Shown in pieces: positions 19,173-28,983 of a stretch of DNA of 64,000 nucleotides; position 1 is the stretch's first letter, and every line of letters starts with the position of its first letter. The stretch comes from Flavobacteriales bacterium (GTDB taxonomy: Bacteria > Bacteroidota > Bacteroidia > Flavobacteriales_E > Vicingaceae). The notes under the pieces are model-generated. The model made no database searches. It had not been told where the DNA came from and saw nothing but the letters and a program-made list of their open reading frames with translations. The stretch covers positions 62,001 through 126,000 of the forward strand of contig JADYZM010000004.1 in NCBI GenBank assembly GCA_020853105.1, in the 5' to 3' direction. Both the position numbers and the translations under genes were made by a program.

Positions 19173-22100
19173 TTATTTAACTAGTTTAAATGAATAGGAA
19201 TCTGTTTTTGAAGATACTTTTATTAAATACACACCATTAGTTGAATTTGAAATATCAATTAATTTTTTGAATTCATTTTCTGAAACAGCAAATTCTTCTT
19301 GATATACTACTTGTCCAACCAAATTATATACATGAATATTATAATTACCAACTTTAGTATTATTCATAAACAATTCAATATCTTGGTTTGTTGAGTTGTA
19401 AAACACATTAATATTTTCCTGTAAATTAAAGTTATTTACATCTGTACACACACTCACTTGTGCTGTAACTGGAGTTCTTAAACTTTTACAATCAACACCT
19501 TTTACGCTCCAATTGTAGAAATAATAGTAATAATTAAGTCCAGCACTACTGTTTTTAATAGAGGCTAATCCATTTAAAGAGTAAGGAAAGGTAACTCCTG
19601 CATTGTTTCGATATAAGTCTAATACACTAGAAGTGCCTAACAAAATAAGTTTGTAGTCATTTCCGGGTGGAACATTAAAAAGCAATGTTACTGTTTTTAA
19701 ACCTGCAGCAATTGTTAAAGTTCTTGTAGCTATTACTGTTCCTAAACTGTTTTGAAGTTGAATGGTTCTAGAACCAGAAGTATTTGCATAAACCTCTACA
19801 GATTGAATAAACATAGGTTGGAAAACGTCAAAAATTAGATAATGTTCATTGCTTAAATATCCACCACCTCCAGTATTATTTGTTTTACCTAAACTTTGAA
19901 TTGAAGCTGGAATATAATCTTCAACATAATATGTAGTCGTATTGCTTAATACAGGAGTTGTGTAATTTGTTCCGGTATATATTGAACTACCACCTGTTTG
20001 GGCTGTGTACCATTTTAATGTTCCAACGCCTGATGCAGATAGGTTTGCAACATTGTTTTGACAGATACTGTCTCCTATAACTACAGGTACTGCCGGCATA
20101 TCAACAAAAACAAAATTTGTTTTGGTTACAGAGTCAGAACCTACAATATTTGTTGCAGTTAGTTTCACATTGTATAAGCCTGGATTGGAGTATGTATGAC
20201 TTGGATTTTGTAGAGTAGAAGTATTTCCATCTCCAAATTCCCAAAACCAAGTAGAAGCACCATTAGCTGTTAAATCAGTGAATTTAACAACTCCAGTACA
20301 AGTTGTATCCATATCAACTGCAAAATCAGTATTTGGAGCTAATGAAGGCAAGTCACAAGTCCAGTCAATTTGGTATCCTGATAATTCTAAGCCTGGGTCA
20401 GCCATAAACCAAATGGTTATCGAACTGCTAGTTGAAGAAATTGTTGCTGGTGGAAGGTTGTTGTTACAATAGGTTCCAATTAATGGTGAAGATGTTGTTG
20501 GACCATCATAAATTTTCATATTGTCGTAATTACAAATTGTTCCACCTTGGTCGCCTTCTTCAACATTAAAAAATGTAAAATTCAAATGAACTTTTCCGGC
20601 ACCGGTAGGGGAGATAGTAACTTGAGACGTTTGATTTGGTCCGTATAACGAACATGGCCCACCGCTGTCGTATAGAGTTCCTGAGCAAGAAGTTAATGTT
20701 TTTGAACCGGAAGTAGGCATTAATTCTGTACAAGCTAAATTAGAATCAATAGTAATAAAGGCAATTTTGGTTGTTGTGTCAGAACCACATGAAGGACCGC
20801 CATCAGCAAAAAGCTCAACAGTATAAGTCCCGAAGGAGGTATAGGTATGAGAAGGATTCATAATAGTACTGTTTCCTCCATCGCCAAAATCCCACGCAAA
20901 AGTATTTCCATTAACACTGGTATTATTGAAGTTTACAGTATATGGAATGGAACAAGAAGATGTTATACAAGCATCAAAATCACTTACTGTGAAAGGTTGA
21001 TAGGCAGAACCTACACCAACTGCATACCAGGCATTTGTTACGGATTCAACTTCTGGAGTGCAGGCTCCAAATAAATCAATTGCCGATTGAATTGCATAAA
21101 ATCTAGCATCAGCATACACTGAGTTTGTTGTAAGGTAAACAGTTAAATTTCTAAATGCTACTTGGGAGGCTTTATCTAATCCTAGACCAACAACGTTGTA
21201 GCTATCTCCATTATCATTTGTTCCTGTACCTCCTGATGTAAGAAGATAATACCAAAAATTTTGAACTCCACTGTTGGTGTGAACTCCGCCATTATCAGCG
21301 CCACCTAAAGCAGCCCAATAGGTTCCCATATATGTATCAGGATCACTTTTTGAGTTGGGATTCTGCATATTTCGAATAGTAAAACCTAAGTCTTCACCCA
21401 TTAACCAGTTTGAATTTCCTGGTCGAGCAAAAAATTCTACAGAAACTCCAAAAATATCACTGAATGATTCGTTTAATGCTCCAGACTCATCTTGATACAC
21501 TAAATTAGCAGTAAATGTTGTTAGACCGTGTGAGATTTCATGTCCTGCAATATCAAGAGCTGTAAATGGTGATGTTCCGGAGCTTCCGTCGCCATAAGTC
21601 ATGCGCTGTCCGTCCCAAAATGCATTACCAAAATTAACATCATAATGTACATAGCTGTCTAGTCTAAAACCAGCATTATCAATACTATTTCTTCCGTGTT
21701 TTATGAAAAAATAATCATAAGTTGATTCAGCACCCCAATGGGCATCTGTGGCATATTTATCGGTTCCTGATAAATTCCAATTGCTTGAATTGTTTGTGAA
21801 ATCAGTATTTGTATAATTCGTTGTAGTTCCACAATTGAATGTGCGTACTCCATTTCCGCGACCTGTTTCTTGTAAGGTATAAGTACCGCCTCCGGCATTA
21901 TTACAAGTCATGGTTTGAGTTCCGCTATATCCTGTTACAGCAGAACCGACAACGTCTGCATGATGAATTTTATTTTCCGACCAAAGAACTTCTCCGTTTA
22001 CTGCATCAATATATATTTCTTGTCTGGATAATGGTTCCTGAGCATATACATTAAAAACATAAGCCAATCGAACTTCATTTTCGGGTTTTCCACCTTTTTG

Positions 22101-22667
22101 AATGTAAGTTAAAATTCCTTTTGGAAAGTAGGTAGCGTTTGGATTGTTTTCGCTCCATTTTAAATGATTTTCTTCTGATATAATTTCCCATTTGTATTTG
22201 TTTGCTCCAATGTAGTTCAAAGCTTTAGTAAGAGCAGATGATTCGCTTATTGATGCTATAGTATTACTGATTTGAGGATTAAAAAATTCACCATTCATTG
22301 AAACCACCATTCCGTTTTTTACGTGGGCAATATACATACCCAGTTTAACAGGAATGTTGTCTATGGTTTGTCTGTACCTGTAATGTGTAAAACCTAAACG
22401 GTCTGTTTCACTACTCAAGAGTTGCAGTCCAAATTTTTGATCCGAGCTAAAATATTGTGCAAACCAATTTTCCAGTTTATTTAAAGGAAGTTCTTTTCCG
22501 GATTTAAATCGTACAAAATTTGGTATTTCTGTAAAACTTTTATAACGAACTACTTCGCTGCCAGTTATTTTTTCATCTGCTTTTTTGCCATATAATTCAT
22601 AAGCTTCAGCACTACTGTTTAGCATAGAAAAACCCATTGCCAAAACGAATATTGTATGTTTTATCAT
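19173..22667 (-). CDS. secreted M4 (thermolysin-like) metalloprotease with PKD and CUB domains and T9SS sorting signal
   Basis: 1164 residues. A signal peptide is followed by an FTP/PepSY-type propeptide (~40-235). The M4 catalytic domain has zinc motif HEISH (376-380), the third ligand in GALNESFSDIFG, and GVHTNSGVQNFWYYLL. Then come a PKD domain (~575-640, FAWDFGDGGNST), a CUB-like domain (~650-770), a second PKD domain (~775-855, WFWEFGDGNTST) and an Ig-like segment (GTLKWYTAQTGG). Last is a T9SS type A sorting domain (~1085-1164, ending NGVYLIKVSSKTDSYSFKLVK). It is probably exported across the outer membrane, proteolytically matured, and used to degrade extracellular protein. Confidence 0.93.
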   Translation of the reverse strand: MIKHTIFVLAMGFSMLNSSAEAYELYGKKADEKITGSEVVRYKSFTEIPNFVRFKSGKELPLNKLENWFAQYFSSDQKFGLQLLSSETDRLGFTHYRYRQTIDNIPVKLGMYIAHVKNGMVVSMNGEFFNPQISNTIASISESSALTKALNYIGANKYKWEIISEENHLKWSENNPNATYFPKGILTYIQKGGKPENEVRLAYVFNVYAQEPLSRQEIYIDAVNGEVLWSENKIHHADVVGSAVTGYSGTQTMTCNNAGGGTYTLQETGRGNGVRTFNCGTTTNYTNTDFTNNSSNWNLSGTDKYATDAHWGAESTYDYFFIKHGRNSIDNAGFRLDSYVHYDVNFGNAFWDGQRMTYGDGSSGTSPFTALDIAGHEISHGLTTFTANLVYQDESGALNESFSDIFGVSVEFFARPGNSNWLMGEDLGFTIRNMQNPNSKSDPDTYMGTYWAALGGADNGGVHTNSGVQNFWYYLLTSGGTGTNDNGDSYNVVGLGLDKASQVAFRNLTVYLTTNSVYADARFYAIQSAIDLFGACTPEVESVTNAWYAVGVGSAYQPFTVSDFDACITSSCSIPYTVNFNNTSVNGNTFAWDFGDGGNSTIMNPSHTYTSFGTYTVELFADGGPSCGSDTTTKIAFITIDSNLACTELMPTSGSKTLTSCSGTLYDSGGPCSLYGPNQTSQVTISPTGAGKVHLNFTFFNVEEGDQGGTICNYDNMKIYDGPTTSSPLIGTYCNNNLPPATISSTSSSITIWFMADPGLELSGYQIDWTCDLPSLAPNTDFAVDMDTTCTGVVKFTDLTANGASTWFWEFGDGNTSTLQNPSHTYSNPGLYNVKLTATNIVGSDSVTKTNFVFVDMPAVPVVIGDSICQNNVANLSASGVGTLKWYTAQTGGSSIYTGTNYTTPVLSNTTTYYVEDYIPASIQSLGKTNNTGGGGYLSNEHYLIFDVFQPMFIQSVEVYANTSGSRTIQLQNSLGTVIATRTLTIAAGLKTVTLLFNVPPGNDYKLILLGTSSVLDLYRNNAGVTFPYSLNGLASIKNSSAGLNYYYYFYNWSVKGVDCKSLRTPVTAQVSVCTDVNNFNLQENINVFYNSTNQDIELFMNNTKVGNYNIHVYNLVGQVVYQEEFAVSENEFKKLIDISNSTNGVYLIKVSSKTDSYSFKLVK

Positions 22668-22845
22668 TTATTTTAGATTAAAAAATTGAAGCCTAAAAGT
22701 AACTATTCTTAAGACATGAAAACTTATTTTTTTAATAAATTATTGGATTGTTGAAACCTATATGTGGTGTTAATAAGTTTATATTTATTACAATTCTCTT
22801 ATCCGGTTTTATGAGTAAAATTGTAAAAAATAAAAAAAATAATTT

Positions 22846-24597
22846 ATGAAAAAATCTTACAATTCTATTTTAAGCTTGGGAATTGCAATGGCTATATCCA
22901 CTGTATCTTTTGCTCAAGCAATTAATGAAGGTTTTGATGATGTTACAACTTTGCCTGGTTCAGGTTGGGCTCAACAAAACTTAAGCACACCTATTGGAAC
23001 AAATCCAACCTGGGGACAAGGAAGCACCTCTGTATTTACTTCAAATTCAGGAGCAGGTAATTCTTATGTTGCAGCTAATTACAACAGTGTAGCAGGTGCA
23101 GGAACAATCAGCAACTGGTTGTTTGCACCAACAAGAACATTTAATAATGGTGATATTGTTCGCTTTTATGCTCGATCAGCAGGATCTTTTGCTGATAATA
23201 TTCAAGTTCGTTTGAGTTTAAATGGAGCAAGTGTAAATGCTGGTTCAACCAATGTTTCGGTTGGTGATTTTACAACTTTATTATTAGAAAACAATGCAGC
23301 AATGGCTCCAAATGGTTTTCCAACAGTTTGGACCCAATATTCTGTAACAATTACAGGTCTTGGAGCACCAACTTCAGGAAGAATTGCAATCAGATATTAT
23401 GTAACTGATGGTGGTCCAAGTGGTTCTAATTCTAATTATATCGGTATTGATGATTTCGAATATATTCCTTTTGGAACTCCAGCAACACCTGATGTAACAG
23501 TTATTAATCCACTTATGAACAGATATCCGATTGTTCCAATTTCACAATTGGCTCCTATTGCATTAGGTGCAACAATCAAAAATGTTGGATTAGCTGCAGC
23601 CACTGATGCTCAAATGACTGTTAATGTATATGAAATTCCAAACCCAACACCGGTTTATACTGAAACTTCTACTGCTGCTGCTTTAGCTGTTGGAGCTACT
23701 TCAGCTGTAAACTTTACTCCGTTTATGCCTACTGCAACTGTTGCTGATTATTACATAGAATATGTTTCTACATGCACAAACAACACTTCAAATGTATCTG
23801 ACTCAGCAGAAGTAATTTTTCAAGTAGATGACTCAACTTATGCAAGAGATTATGCAAATGTGTTAAGCGTTGGTGGTTATTTAGGAATTGGTGCCGGAGC
23901 TGGTCAAGATGCTCGATTAGGTCAAACATTTACATTAGTTAATGCTGATACATTAACTTCGGTTGATATATTTATTGGTAATGGAAATGGTAGTTTGAAT
24001 GGTCAACCTTTGAGAGTTCATATATATTCTACAGCTTCAGGCGTTCCAACAAACACTGTTTTAGGTACTTCTAATACAATTACTATGGGAATGGGAGAAG
24101 ATTCTTTATATAATTTAAGTTTTGCTAGTCCTGTTATTCTTTCAGCAGGTACTTTTGCTGTTGCAGTAGAAGAAAACGATTCAAACATTACTGTAGGTAA
24201 TTGCCCTCAGGTTTTTGAAAATAATTCTATTTATGTAAAATGGAATGGTAATGCCGGTGGAGCATGGACTGCAGTAGAAAATTTTGGAGCTAACTTTTCA
24301 AAACCGTTTGTAATTAGACCAAACTTTGGTGTTGTTCCTGTTGGTGTTGGAATTAATCAGTTAAGCAATGCAGAATTTTCAGTATATCCAAATCCGGCAA
24401 CAGAACAAATTTTAATTAATAATGCTGTTGTAGGTTCAACTGTTGAAATTATTAATGCAATTGGTCAGTCTGTTTATTCTAATGTTATCAATAGCAATAA
24501 CCACAATGTAAATGTGGCTAATTACGAAAAAGGAATGTACATAGTTAGAATTTCGAAAGACAAAGAAATAACTACTAACTCTTTTGTAAAACAATAA
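22846..24597 (+). CDS. choice-of-anchor J domain protein with T9SS sorting signal
   Basis: 583 residues. The signal peptide is MKKSYNSILSLGIAMAISTVSFAQ. Residues ~25-205 (INEGFDDVTTLPGSGW..YIGIDDFEY) form a jelly-roll/MAM-like module of the choice-of-anchor J type. A CARDB-like domain (~215-330, QLAPIALGATIKNVGLAAAT) and a further beta domain follow. The last ~75 residues (AEFSVYPNPATEQILINN..GMYIVRISK) are a type A T9SS sorting domain. It is probably a cell-surface or secreted adhesin or binding protein; no catalytic motif is seen. It is divergent from the M4 protease with a 178-base gap. Low-complexity Ala/Gly/Asn/Thr composition and few charges are typical of T9SS cargo. Confidence 0.88.
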   Translation: MKKSYNSILSLGIAMAISTVSFAQAINEGFDDVTTLPGSGWAQQNLSTPIGTNPTWGQGSTSVFTSNSGAGNSYVAANYNSVAGAGTISNWLFAPTRTFNNGDIVRFYARSAGSFADNIQVRLSLNGASVNAGSTNVSVGDFTTLLLENNAAMAPNGFPTVWTQYSVTITGLGAPTSGRIAIRYYVTDGGPSGSNSNYIGIDDFEYIPFGTPATPDVTVINPLMNRYPIVPISQLAPIALGATIKNVGLAAATDAQMTVNVYEIPNPTPVYTETSTAAALAVGATSAVNFTPFMPTATVADYYIEYVSTCTNNTSNVSDSAEVIFQVDDSTYARDYANVLSVGGYLGIGAGAGQDARLGQTFTLVNADTLTSVDIFIGNGNGSLNGQPLRVHIYSTASGVPTNTVLGTSNTITMGMGEDSLYNLSFASPVILSAGTFAVAVEENDSNITVGNCPQVFENNSIYVKWNGNAGGAWTAVENFGANFSKPFVIRPNFGVVPVGVGINQLSNAEFSVYPNPATEQILINNAVVGSTVEIINAIGQSVYSNVINSNNHNVNVANYEKGMYIVRISKDKEITTNSFVKQ

Positions 24598-24612
24598 AAT
24601 AAAATTTCATTC

Positions 24613-24650
24613 AAAAAAAAAGGCTCTGTGATTTTCGCAGAGCCTTTTTT
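24613..24650 (+). terminator. terminator of the anchor-J gene
   Basis: The stem aggctctgtg / cgcagagcct (with one G-T pair), preceded by an A run and followed by six T, lies just after the stop codon at 24597. Confidence 0.9.
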
Positions 24651-24651
24651 G

Positions 24652-24659
24652 TAATTTTG
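24652..24659 (+). promoter_or_regulatory. -7 box for the small lipoprotein gene
   Basis: TAATTTTG begins 2 bases after the preceding terminator and ends 6 bases before the ATG at 24666. No clear TTG lies at -33; that position falls inside the hairpin. Confidence 0.5.
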
Positions 24660-24665
24660 ATTTTT

Positions 24666-25073
24666 ATGAAACAACTTATTATTTTAACGCTAACTATTTT
24701 TCTTATTACTTCCTGTAAGTCTGGCAAAAATTCCAATTCCACATTGAACAAACAAGAGATTCAATTGAAGAAAAATCAGTTTTTGGGTACCGTAAAATTT
24801 TCTACCCCAGTTAATTCATCAAGAGAAGCTAGTCAACATTCCAAAAAGGAGTATTACATTGAAATTAACAACGAATATTATTTTGTAAAATTTTCAGAAG
24901 GTTTTGTAAAAGAAAATACTCTTTCAAAATACATAGATAAAGAAATTATTATAAAAGGTGAAATAAAGAATGGGAAATGGGAAGACGGAACTTCAGGTTC
25001 AATTGCAAATAAAACTATTGCTGTTCAACCCAGAATTGGAAAATATGTTACAATTGATAAGATTATTAAGTAA
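24666..25073 (+). CDS. small lipoprotein of unknown function
   Basis: 135 residues from the ATG at 24666; an in-frame TTG at 24657 overlaps the promoter box and is rejected. MKQLIILTLTIFLITSC gives a lipobox with Cys17. The remainder is Lys-rich and probably beta-stranded (YYIEINNEYYFVKFSEG, IIIKGEIKNGKWEDG), suggestive of a small OB- or barrel-like domain, but I recognise no family. It converges on hutI with only 2 bases between the stop codons. Confidence 0.7.
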   Translation: MKQLIILTLTIFLITSCKSGKNSNSTLNKQEIQLKKNQFLGTVKFSTPVNSSREASQHSKKEYYIEINNEYYFVKFSEGFVKENTLSKYIDKEIIIKGEIKNGKWEDGTSGSIANKTIAVQPRIGKYVTIDKIIK

Positions 25074-25075
25074 TT

Positions 25076-26326
25076 CTAATCTATTTTCTTACCATTTATA
25101 TAAACACTTTCAATGCAGTTTTTACCAAAATAATAAGGTAAAAAAGCAATCGATGGTATTTCTTCAGTAATGAAAAAATTGGCTTTTTTTCCAACAGTTA
25201 TACTACCTTGAGTGTGTTCTATTCCCATTGCATAAGCAGCATTAATAGTTGCAGCATTAATAGCTACTTCAGGAGTTATCTTGTATTTAATACAAGCCAA
25301 TGAAATCACAAAATTCATATTTCCAGAAGGTGTTGAACCTGGATTAAAATCAGATGCTAAAGCAAAAGGTAATCCATAATCCTTGATTTTTTTTGCAGGT
25401 GAATAGGGAATACCCAGAAAATAAGAACAGGTAGGCAGAAGGGTAGGCATACATTCAGAATTTATAAGAATTTTGTAATCATCTTCTTTCATAACCTCAA
25501 GGTGGTCAACAGATAAGGCGTTGTGTTTTATTCCAATATGAATTCCACCAATAGAAGAAAACTGATTAACATGAATTTTTGGAGTTAATCCATATTTTAA
25601 TCCTGCAGCCAAAATCCTATCAGTTTCTTCTACTGTATAATAATTGGTTTCACAAAAAACATCAATATAATCAGCCAATTTTTCTTCTTTAATTTTTGGT
25701 AACATTTCATTGATAATTAAATCAATATAAGCTGTTCTGTTTTCTTTGAATTCAACAGGAATGGCATGAGCTCCTAAAAAAGTAGCTTTAATTTCCATTC
25801 CAGTTGTTTGTTTTAATTTTTTGATTACCCGAAGCATTTTCAGTTCGGCATCAACACTAAGTCCATAGCCACTTTTAATTTCAACAGCACCCGTTCCCAT
25901 TTGTTGTATTTCTTGAATTCTTTTTAATGCATCGTTGTAAAGTTCTTCTTCAGTTTTTGTTTGTAATTTCTTAGCTGAGTTTAAAATACCACCACCTTTA
26001 GCTGCAATATCTTGATACGTAAGTCCCTTAATTCTATCTACAAATTCTTCTTCTCGGCTGGCTGCAAATACTAAATGTGTGTGCGAATCACACCAAGTTG
26101 GGAAAACCATTTTTCCTGTTGCATCAATAACTTTAAGGTTGGTCCAATCTGAAATACCTTCCCAGTTTTCCATTTTGCCAAAACCAACAATTAAATCATC
26201 TTCAATAGCCAACCAAGCATCTTTAATTGTCGATAAACTATCCATTTCTTTACCTGACAGTTTTTTCACCTGTGGTTCCAAAACTTGAACCAACTCTTTA
26301 ATGTTTTTTATGAGTAGTCTTCCCAT
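25076..26326 (-). CDS. hutI: imidazolonepropionase
   Basis: 416 residues. It hydrolyses 4-imidazolone-5-propanoate to N-formimidoyl-glutamate, the third step of histidine degradation. Amidohydrolase-superfamily motifs are present: FPTWCDSHTHLVFAASREEEF with the metal-binding HxH, the GGGILNSA loop, EIKSGYGL, and the metal ligands in THINFLGAHAIP-like (here KATFLGAHAIP) and ALASDFNPGSTP. No other hut genes lie nearby. It is divergent from aroC with an 86-base gap. Confidence 0.95.
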   Translation of the reverse strand: MGRLLIKNIKELVQVLEPQVKKLSGKEMDSLSTIKDAWLAIEDDLIVGFGKMENWEGISDWTNLKVIDATGKMVFPTWCDSHTHLVFAASREEEFVDRIKGLTYQDIAAKGGGILNSAKKLQTKTEEELYNDALKRIQEIQQMGTGAVEIKSGYGLSVDAELKMLRVIKKLKQTTGMEIKATFLGAHAIPVEFKENRTAYIDLIINEMLPKIKEEKLADYIDVFCETNYYTVEETDRILAAGLKYGLTPKIHVNQFSSIGGIHIGIKHNALSVDHLEVMKEDDYKILINSECMPTLLPTCSYFLGIPYSPAKKIKDYGLPFALASDFNPGSTPSGNMNFVISLACIKYKITPEVAINAATINAAYAMGIEHTQGSITVGKKANFFITEEIPSIAFLPYYFGKNCIESVYINGKKID

Positions 26327-26395
26327 TTCATTTTCTTTAATGCCCGAAGTTAGTAAAAAAATGAAAGAGCCTTTAAAATGTTGTATTTTTAGCCT

Positions 26396-26403
26396 TATTT
26401 TTG
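26396..26403 (+). promoter_or_regulatory. -7 box of the aroC promoter
   Basis: TATTTTTG matches TAnnTTTG and ends 9 bases before the aroC ATG at 26413, implying a leader of only a few bases. The -33 region is TTTA-like, not TTG. Confidence 0.45.
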
Positions 26404-26412
26404 AAATACTTT

Positions 26413-27504
26413 ATGGGAGGAAACACATTTGGACATCTTTTTAAACTAACCACTTTTGGTGAATCACACGGTTCGGCAATAGGAGGTGTTATTGATGGGT
26501 GCCCGTCAGGATTAAAAATAGATTTTGATTTTATTCAACAACAGTTGGATAGAAGAAAACCCGGACAATCAAAAATTACTACTCAACGAAAAGAAAGTGA
26601 CACGGTAGAATTTTTAAGCGGTATTTTTGAAGGTGTTACAACAGGAACTCCTATTGGGTTTATCATAAAAAACGACAATCAAAAATCGATAGATTACGAA
26701 CAGATTAAAGATAAATTTCGTCCTTCTCATGCAGATTATACATACTGGGCTAAATATGGAATTAGAGACTACAGGGGTGGAGGAAGAAGCTCAGCAAGAG
26801 AAACTGCTTGTAGAGTTGTAGGTGGAGCAATTGCTCAACTACTTCTTAATATGTTTTCAATTTCTGTGAATGCCTTTGTTACCCAAATTGGAGGAATTTC
26901 ATCCGATAAACATTATTCTACGCTTGACTTTAATTCGATTTATAAAAATGAAGTGAGATGTGCTGACGCTGAAATGATGGATAAATTTAAGTCTTTAATA
27001 GAATCAACAAGAAAAGATGGCGATACTATTGGTGGCAAAATTTGTTGCGTGATAAAAAATGTACCATCAGGGCTTGGTAGTCCAGTTTTTGACAAACTTG
27101 AAGCAGATTTGGCAAAAGCCATGTTTAGCATAAATGCTTCAAGAGGTGTAGAATTTGGTTCCGGATTTTTAGGTTCAACTCAAAGAGGTTCTGAGCAAAA
27201 TGATGAAATGTTCATTGGAAATGGAAAGATTAGAACTAAAACTAACAATTCAGGGGGAATTTTGGGTGGAATTAGTAATGGTGAAGACATATACTTTAAT
27301 ACTGCTTTCAAACCCGTGGCTACTATCATGAAAAAACAAACTACAGTTGATGTTAACTTTAATGAAGTTGAGATTACTGGCAAAGGAAGACATGATTCCT
27401 GTGTATTGCCAAGAGCAGTTCCGGTTGTAGTAGCAATGGCTTCAATTGTTATTGCAGATCATATTTTATTAAATAAGACATCAAAACTTAAATCAATAGT
27501 ATGA
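26413..27504 (+). CDS. aroC: chorismate synthase
   Basis: 363 residues from the ATG at 26413 ([20 protein letters not shown]). An in-frame TTG at 26401 overlaps the -7 box and is rejected. It converts EPSP to chorismate, the last step of the shikimate pathway, using reduced FMN. The three signatures are GESHG near the N-terminus, [13 protein letters not shown] (FMN/substrate binding), and the C-terminal [18 protein letters not shown]. The stop overlaps the next ATG by 4 bases (ATGA). Confidence 0.97.
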   Translation: MGGNTFGHLFKLTTFGESHGSAIGGVIDGCPSGLKIDFDFIQQQLDRRKPGQSKITTQRKESDTVEFLSGIFEGVTTGTPIGFIIKNDNQKSIDYEQIKDKFRPSHADYTYWAKYGIRDYRGGGRSSARETACRVVGGAIAQLLLNMFSISVNAFVTQIGGISSDKHYSTLDFNSIYKNEVRCADAEMMDKFKSLIESTRKDGDTIGGKICCVIKNVPSGLGSPVFDKLEADLAKAMFSINASRGVEFGSGFLGSTQRGSEQNDEMFIGNGKIRTKTNNSGGILGGISNGEDIYFNTAFKPVATIMKKQTTVDVNFNEVEITGKGRHDSCVLPRAVPVVVAMASIVIADHILLNKTSKLKSIV

Positions 27505-28928
27505 AAAATAGCAAATCGTTAGCACTTCATTGGAAAATTATTATAGGACTAATTTTTGGTATTCTCTGGGCAATTCTCTCAGCTAATATGGGGTGGGCTG
27601 CATTCACAAAAAACTGGATAGAACCTTTTGGAGTAATTTTTATTAATCTGTTAAAATTGATTGCAATACCACTCGTTTTGTTTTCAGTAATTACAGGCAT
27701 AGCTGGATTGAAAGATATTAATAAACTAGGTAGAGTAGGGCTGAAGACAATGATAGCTTTTGTATCAACTACAATTTTTGCCGTTTCACTCGGATTGGTG
27801 TTGGTAAATGTTTTTAAACCAGGAAATAATTTGCCAGAAAATCAACGCATTAAAAACAGAATTACCTATGAATTATGGGCAAACGAAAGTGGAATTACTG
27901 TAAAAGACCATAAATCATTTTTAACTGATGAAAAATACTCCGGACATATTAATGAAGCCACAACTAAATTTCAACAAGATAAAGCCGAAGCAGAAAACAG
28001 CCAAGATTACAACCAAAGAAAAACTGAAGCTAAACAAACAAAAGAAGCAAGTCCGATGTCGTTTTTGGTAGATATGGTACCGGACAATATTTTCTTATCC
28101 TTATCCAACAATAAATTGATGTTGCAAGTTATATTTTTTGCCATATTTTTTGGAGTTGTTTTAATTCAAATTGAAAAATCAAAATCAAAAGACATAGAAT
28201 CCATATTGATTGCTTTTAATGATATTTTTTTAAAAATGGTTGATATTATAATGAAAGGAGCTCCATTTTTTGTTTTTGCATTAATGGCATCTAAATTGTC
28301 TGAAATGGCTGGAAACAATCCTACTGTGATTAAAGATATGTTATTAAATTTAGGAGGATATAGCTTAGTTGTTGTGTTAGGATTATGTACTATGGTTTTT
28401 ATGGTATATCCGTCTTTAATCAGATTATTTGTCGGCAAATTTGCATATTTCGATTTTTATAAAAAAATTAGCCCTGCACAATTGTTGGCATTCTCTTCCA
28501 GTTCAAGTGCAGCAACTCTTCCTGTTACAATGGAGTGTGTTAATGATAATTTAAAAGTTCCCGAAGAAGTCTCAAGCTTTGTGTTACCGATTGGTGCTAC
28601 AGTGAATATGGATGGAACAAGCCTTTATCAAGCTGTTGCAGTTGTATATTTAGCCCAAATTCACATGGTAGATTTAGATATAACCCAACAATTAACCATT
28701 GTTTTAACTGCAACATTAGCATCAATAGGTTCTGCTGCAGTACCTAGTGCAGGTCTTGTAATGCTAATGATTGTTTTGGATTCGGTTGGATTAAATCCAG
28801 CATGGATAGCTATAATTTTTCCAATAGACAGAATATTAGACATGTGCAGAACCGTTGTTAATGTTACAGGTGATATTATTGTATCAGTAATAATTGCAAA
28901 AACAGAAAAGAATAAAATTGGAAAATAA
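27501..28928 (+). CDS. dicarboxylate/amino acid:cation symporter (DAACS family)
   Basis: 475 residues, an inner-membrane symporter of the GltP/GltPh type. The reentrant-loop signature [19 protein letters not shown] and the [14 protein letters not shown] motif of TM7 are intact, and the C-terminal [11 protein letters not shown] matches substrate-binding TM8. It probably takes up glutamate, aspartate or C4-dicarboxylates with Na+ or H+. Between early membrane segments (residues ~110-195) it carries a hydrophilic, charged insertion ([12 protein letters not shown]..) making it longer than the ~420-residue archetype. It is coupled to aroC by an ATGA overlap, although no pathway link is obvious. 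Confidence 0.93.
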   Translation: MKNSKSLALHWKIIIGLIFGILWAILSANMGWAAFTKNWIEPFGVIFINLLKLIAIPLVLFSVITGIAGLKDINKLGRVGLKTMIAFVSTTIFAVSLGLVLVNVFKPGNNLPENQRIKNRITYELWANESGITVKDHKSFLTDEKYSGHINEATTKFQQDKAEAENSQDYNQRKTEAKQTKEASPMSFLVDMVPDNIFLSLSNNKLMLQVIFFAIFFGVVLIQIEKSKSKDIESILIAFNDIFLKMVDIIMKGAPFFVFALMASKLSEMAGNNPTVIKDMLLNLGGYSLVVVLGLCTMVFMVYPSLIRLFVGKFAYFDFYKKISPAQLLAFSSSSSAATLPVTMECVNDNLKVPEEVSSFVLPIGATVNMDGTSLYQAVAVVYLAQIHMVDLDITQQLTIVLTATLASIGSAAVPSAGLVMLMIVLDSVGLNPAWIAIIFPIDRILDMCRTVVNVTGDIIVSVIIAKTEKNKIGK

Positions 28929-28983
28929 TCATAATTAATCTTTAAATAAATTTGTTTTATAAAAACACTAAACATACATCACA

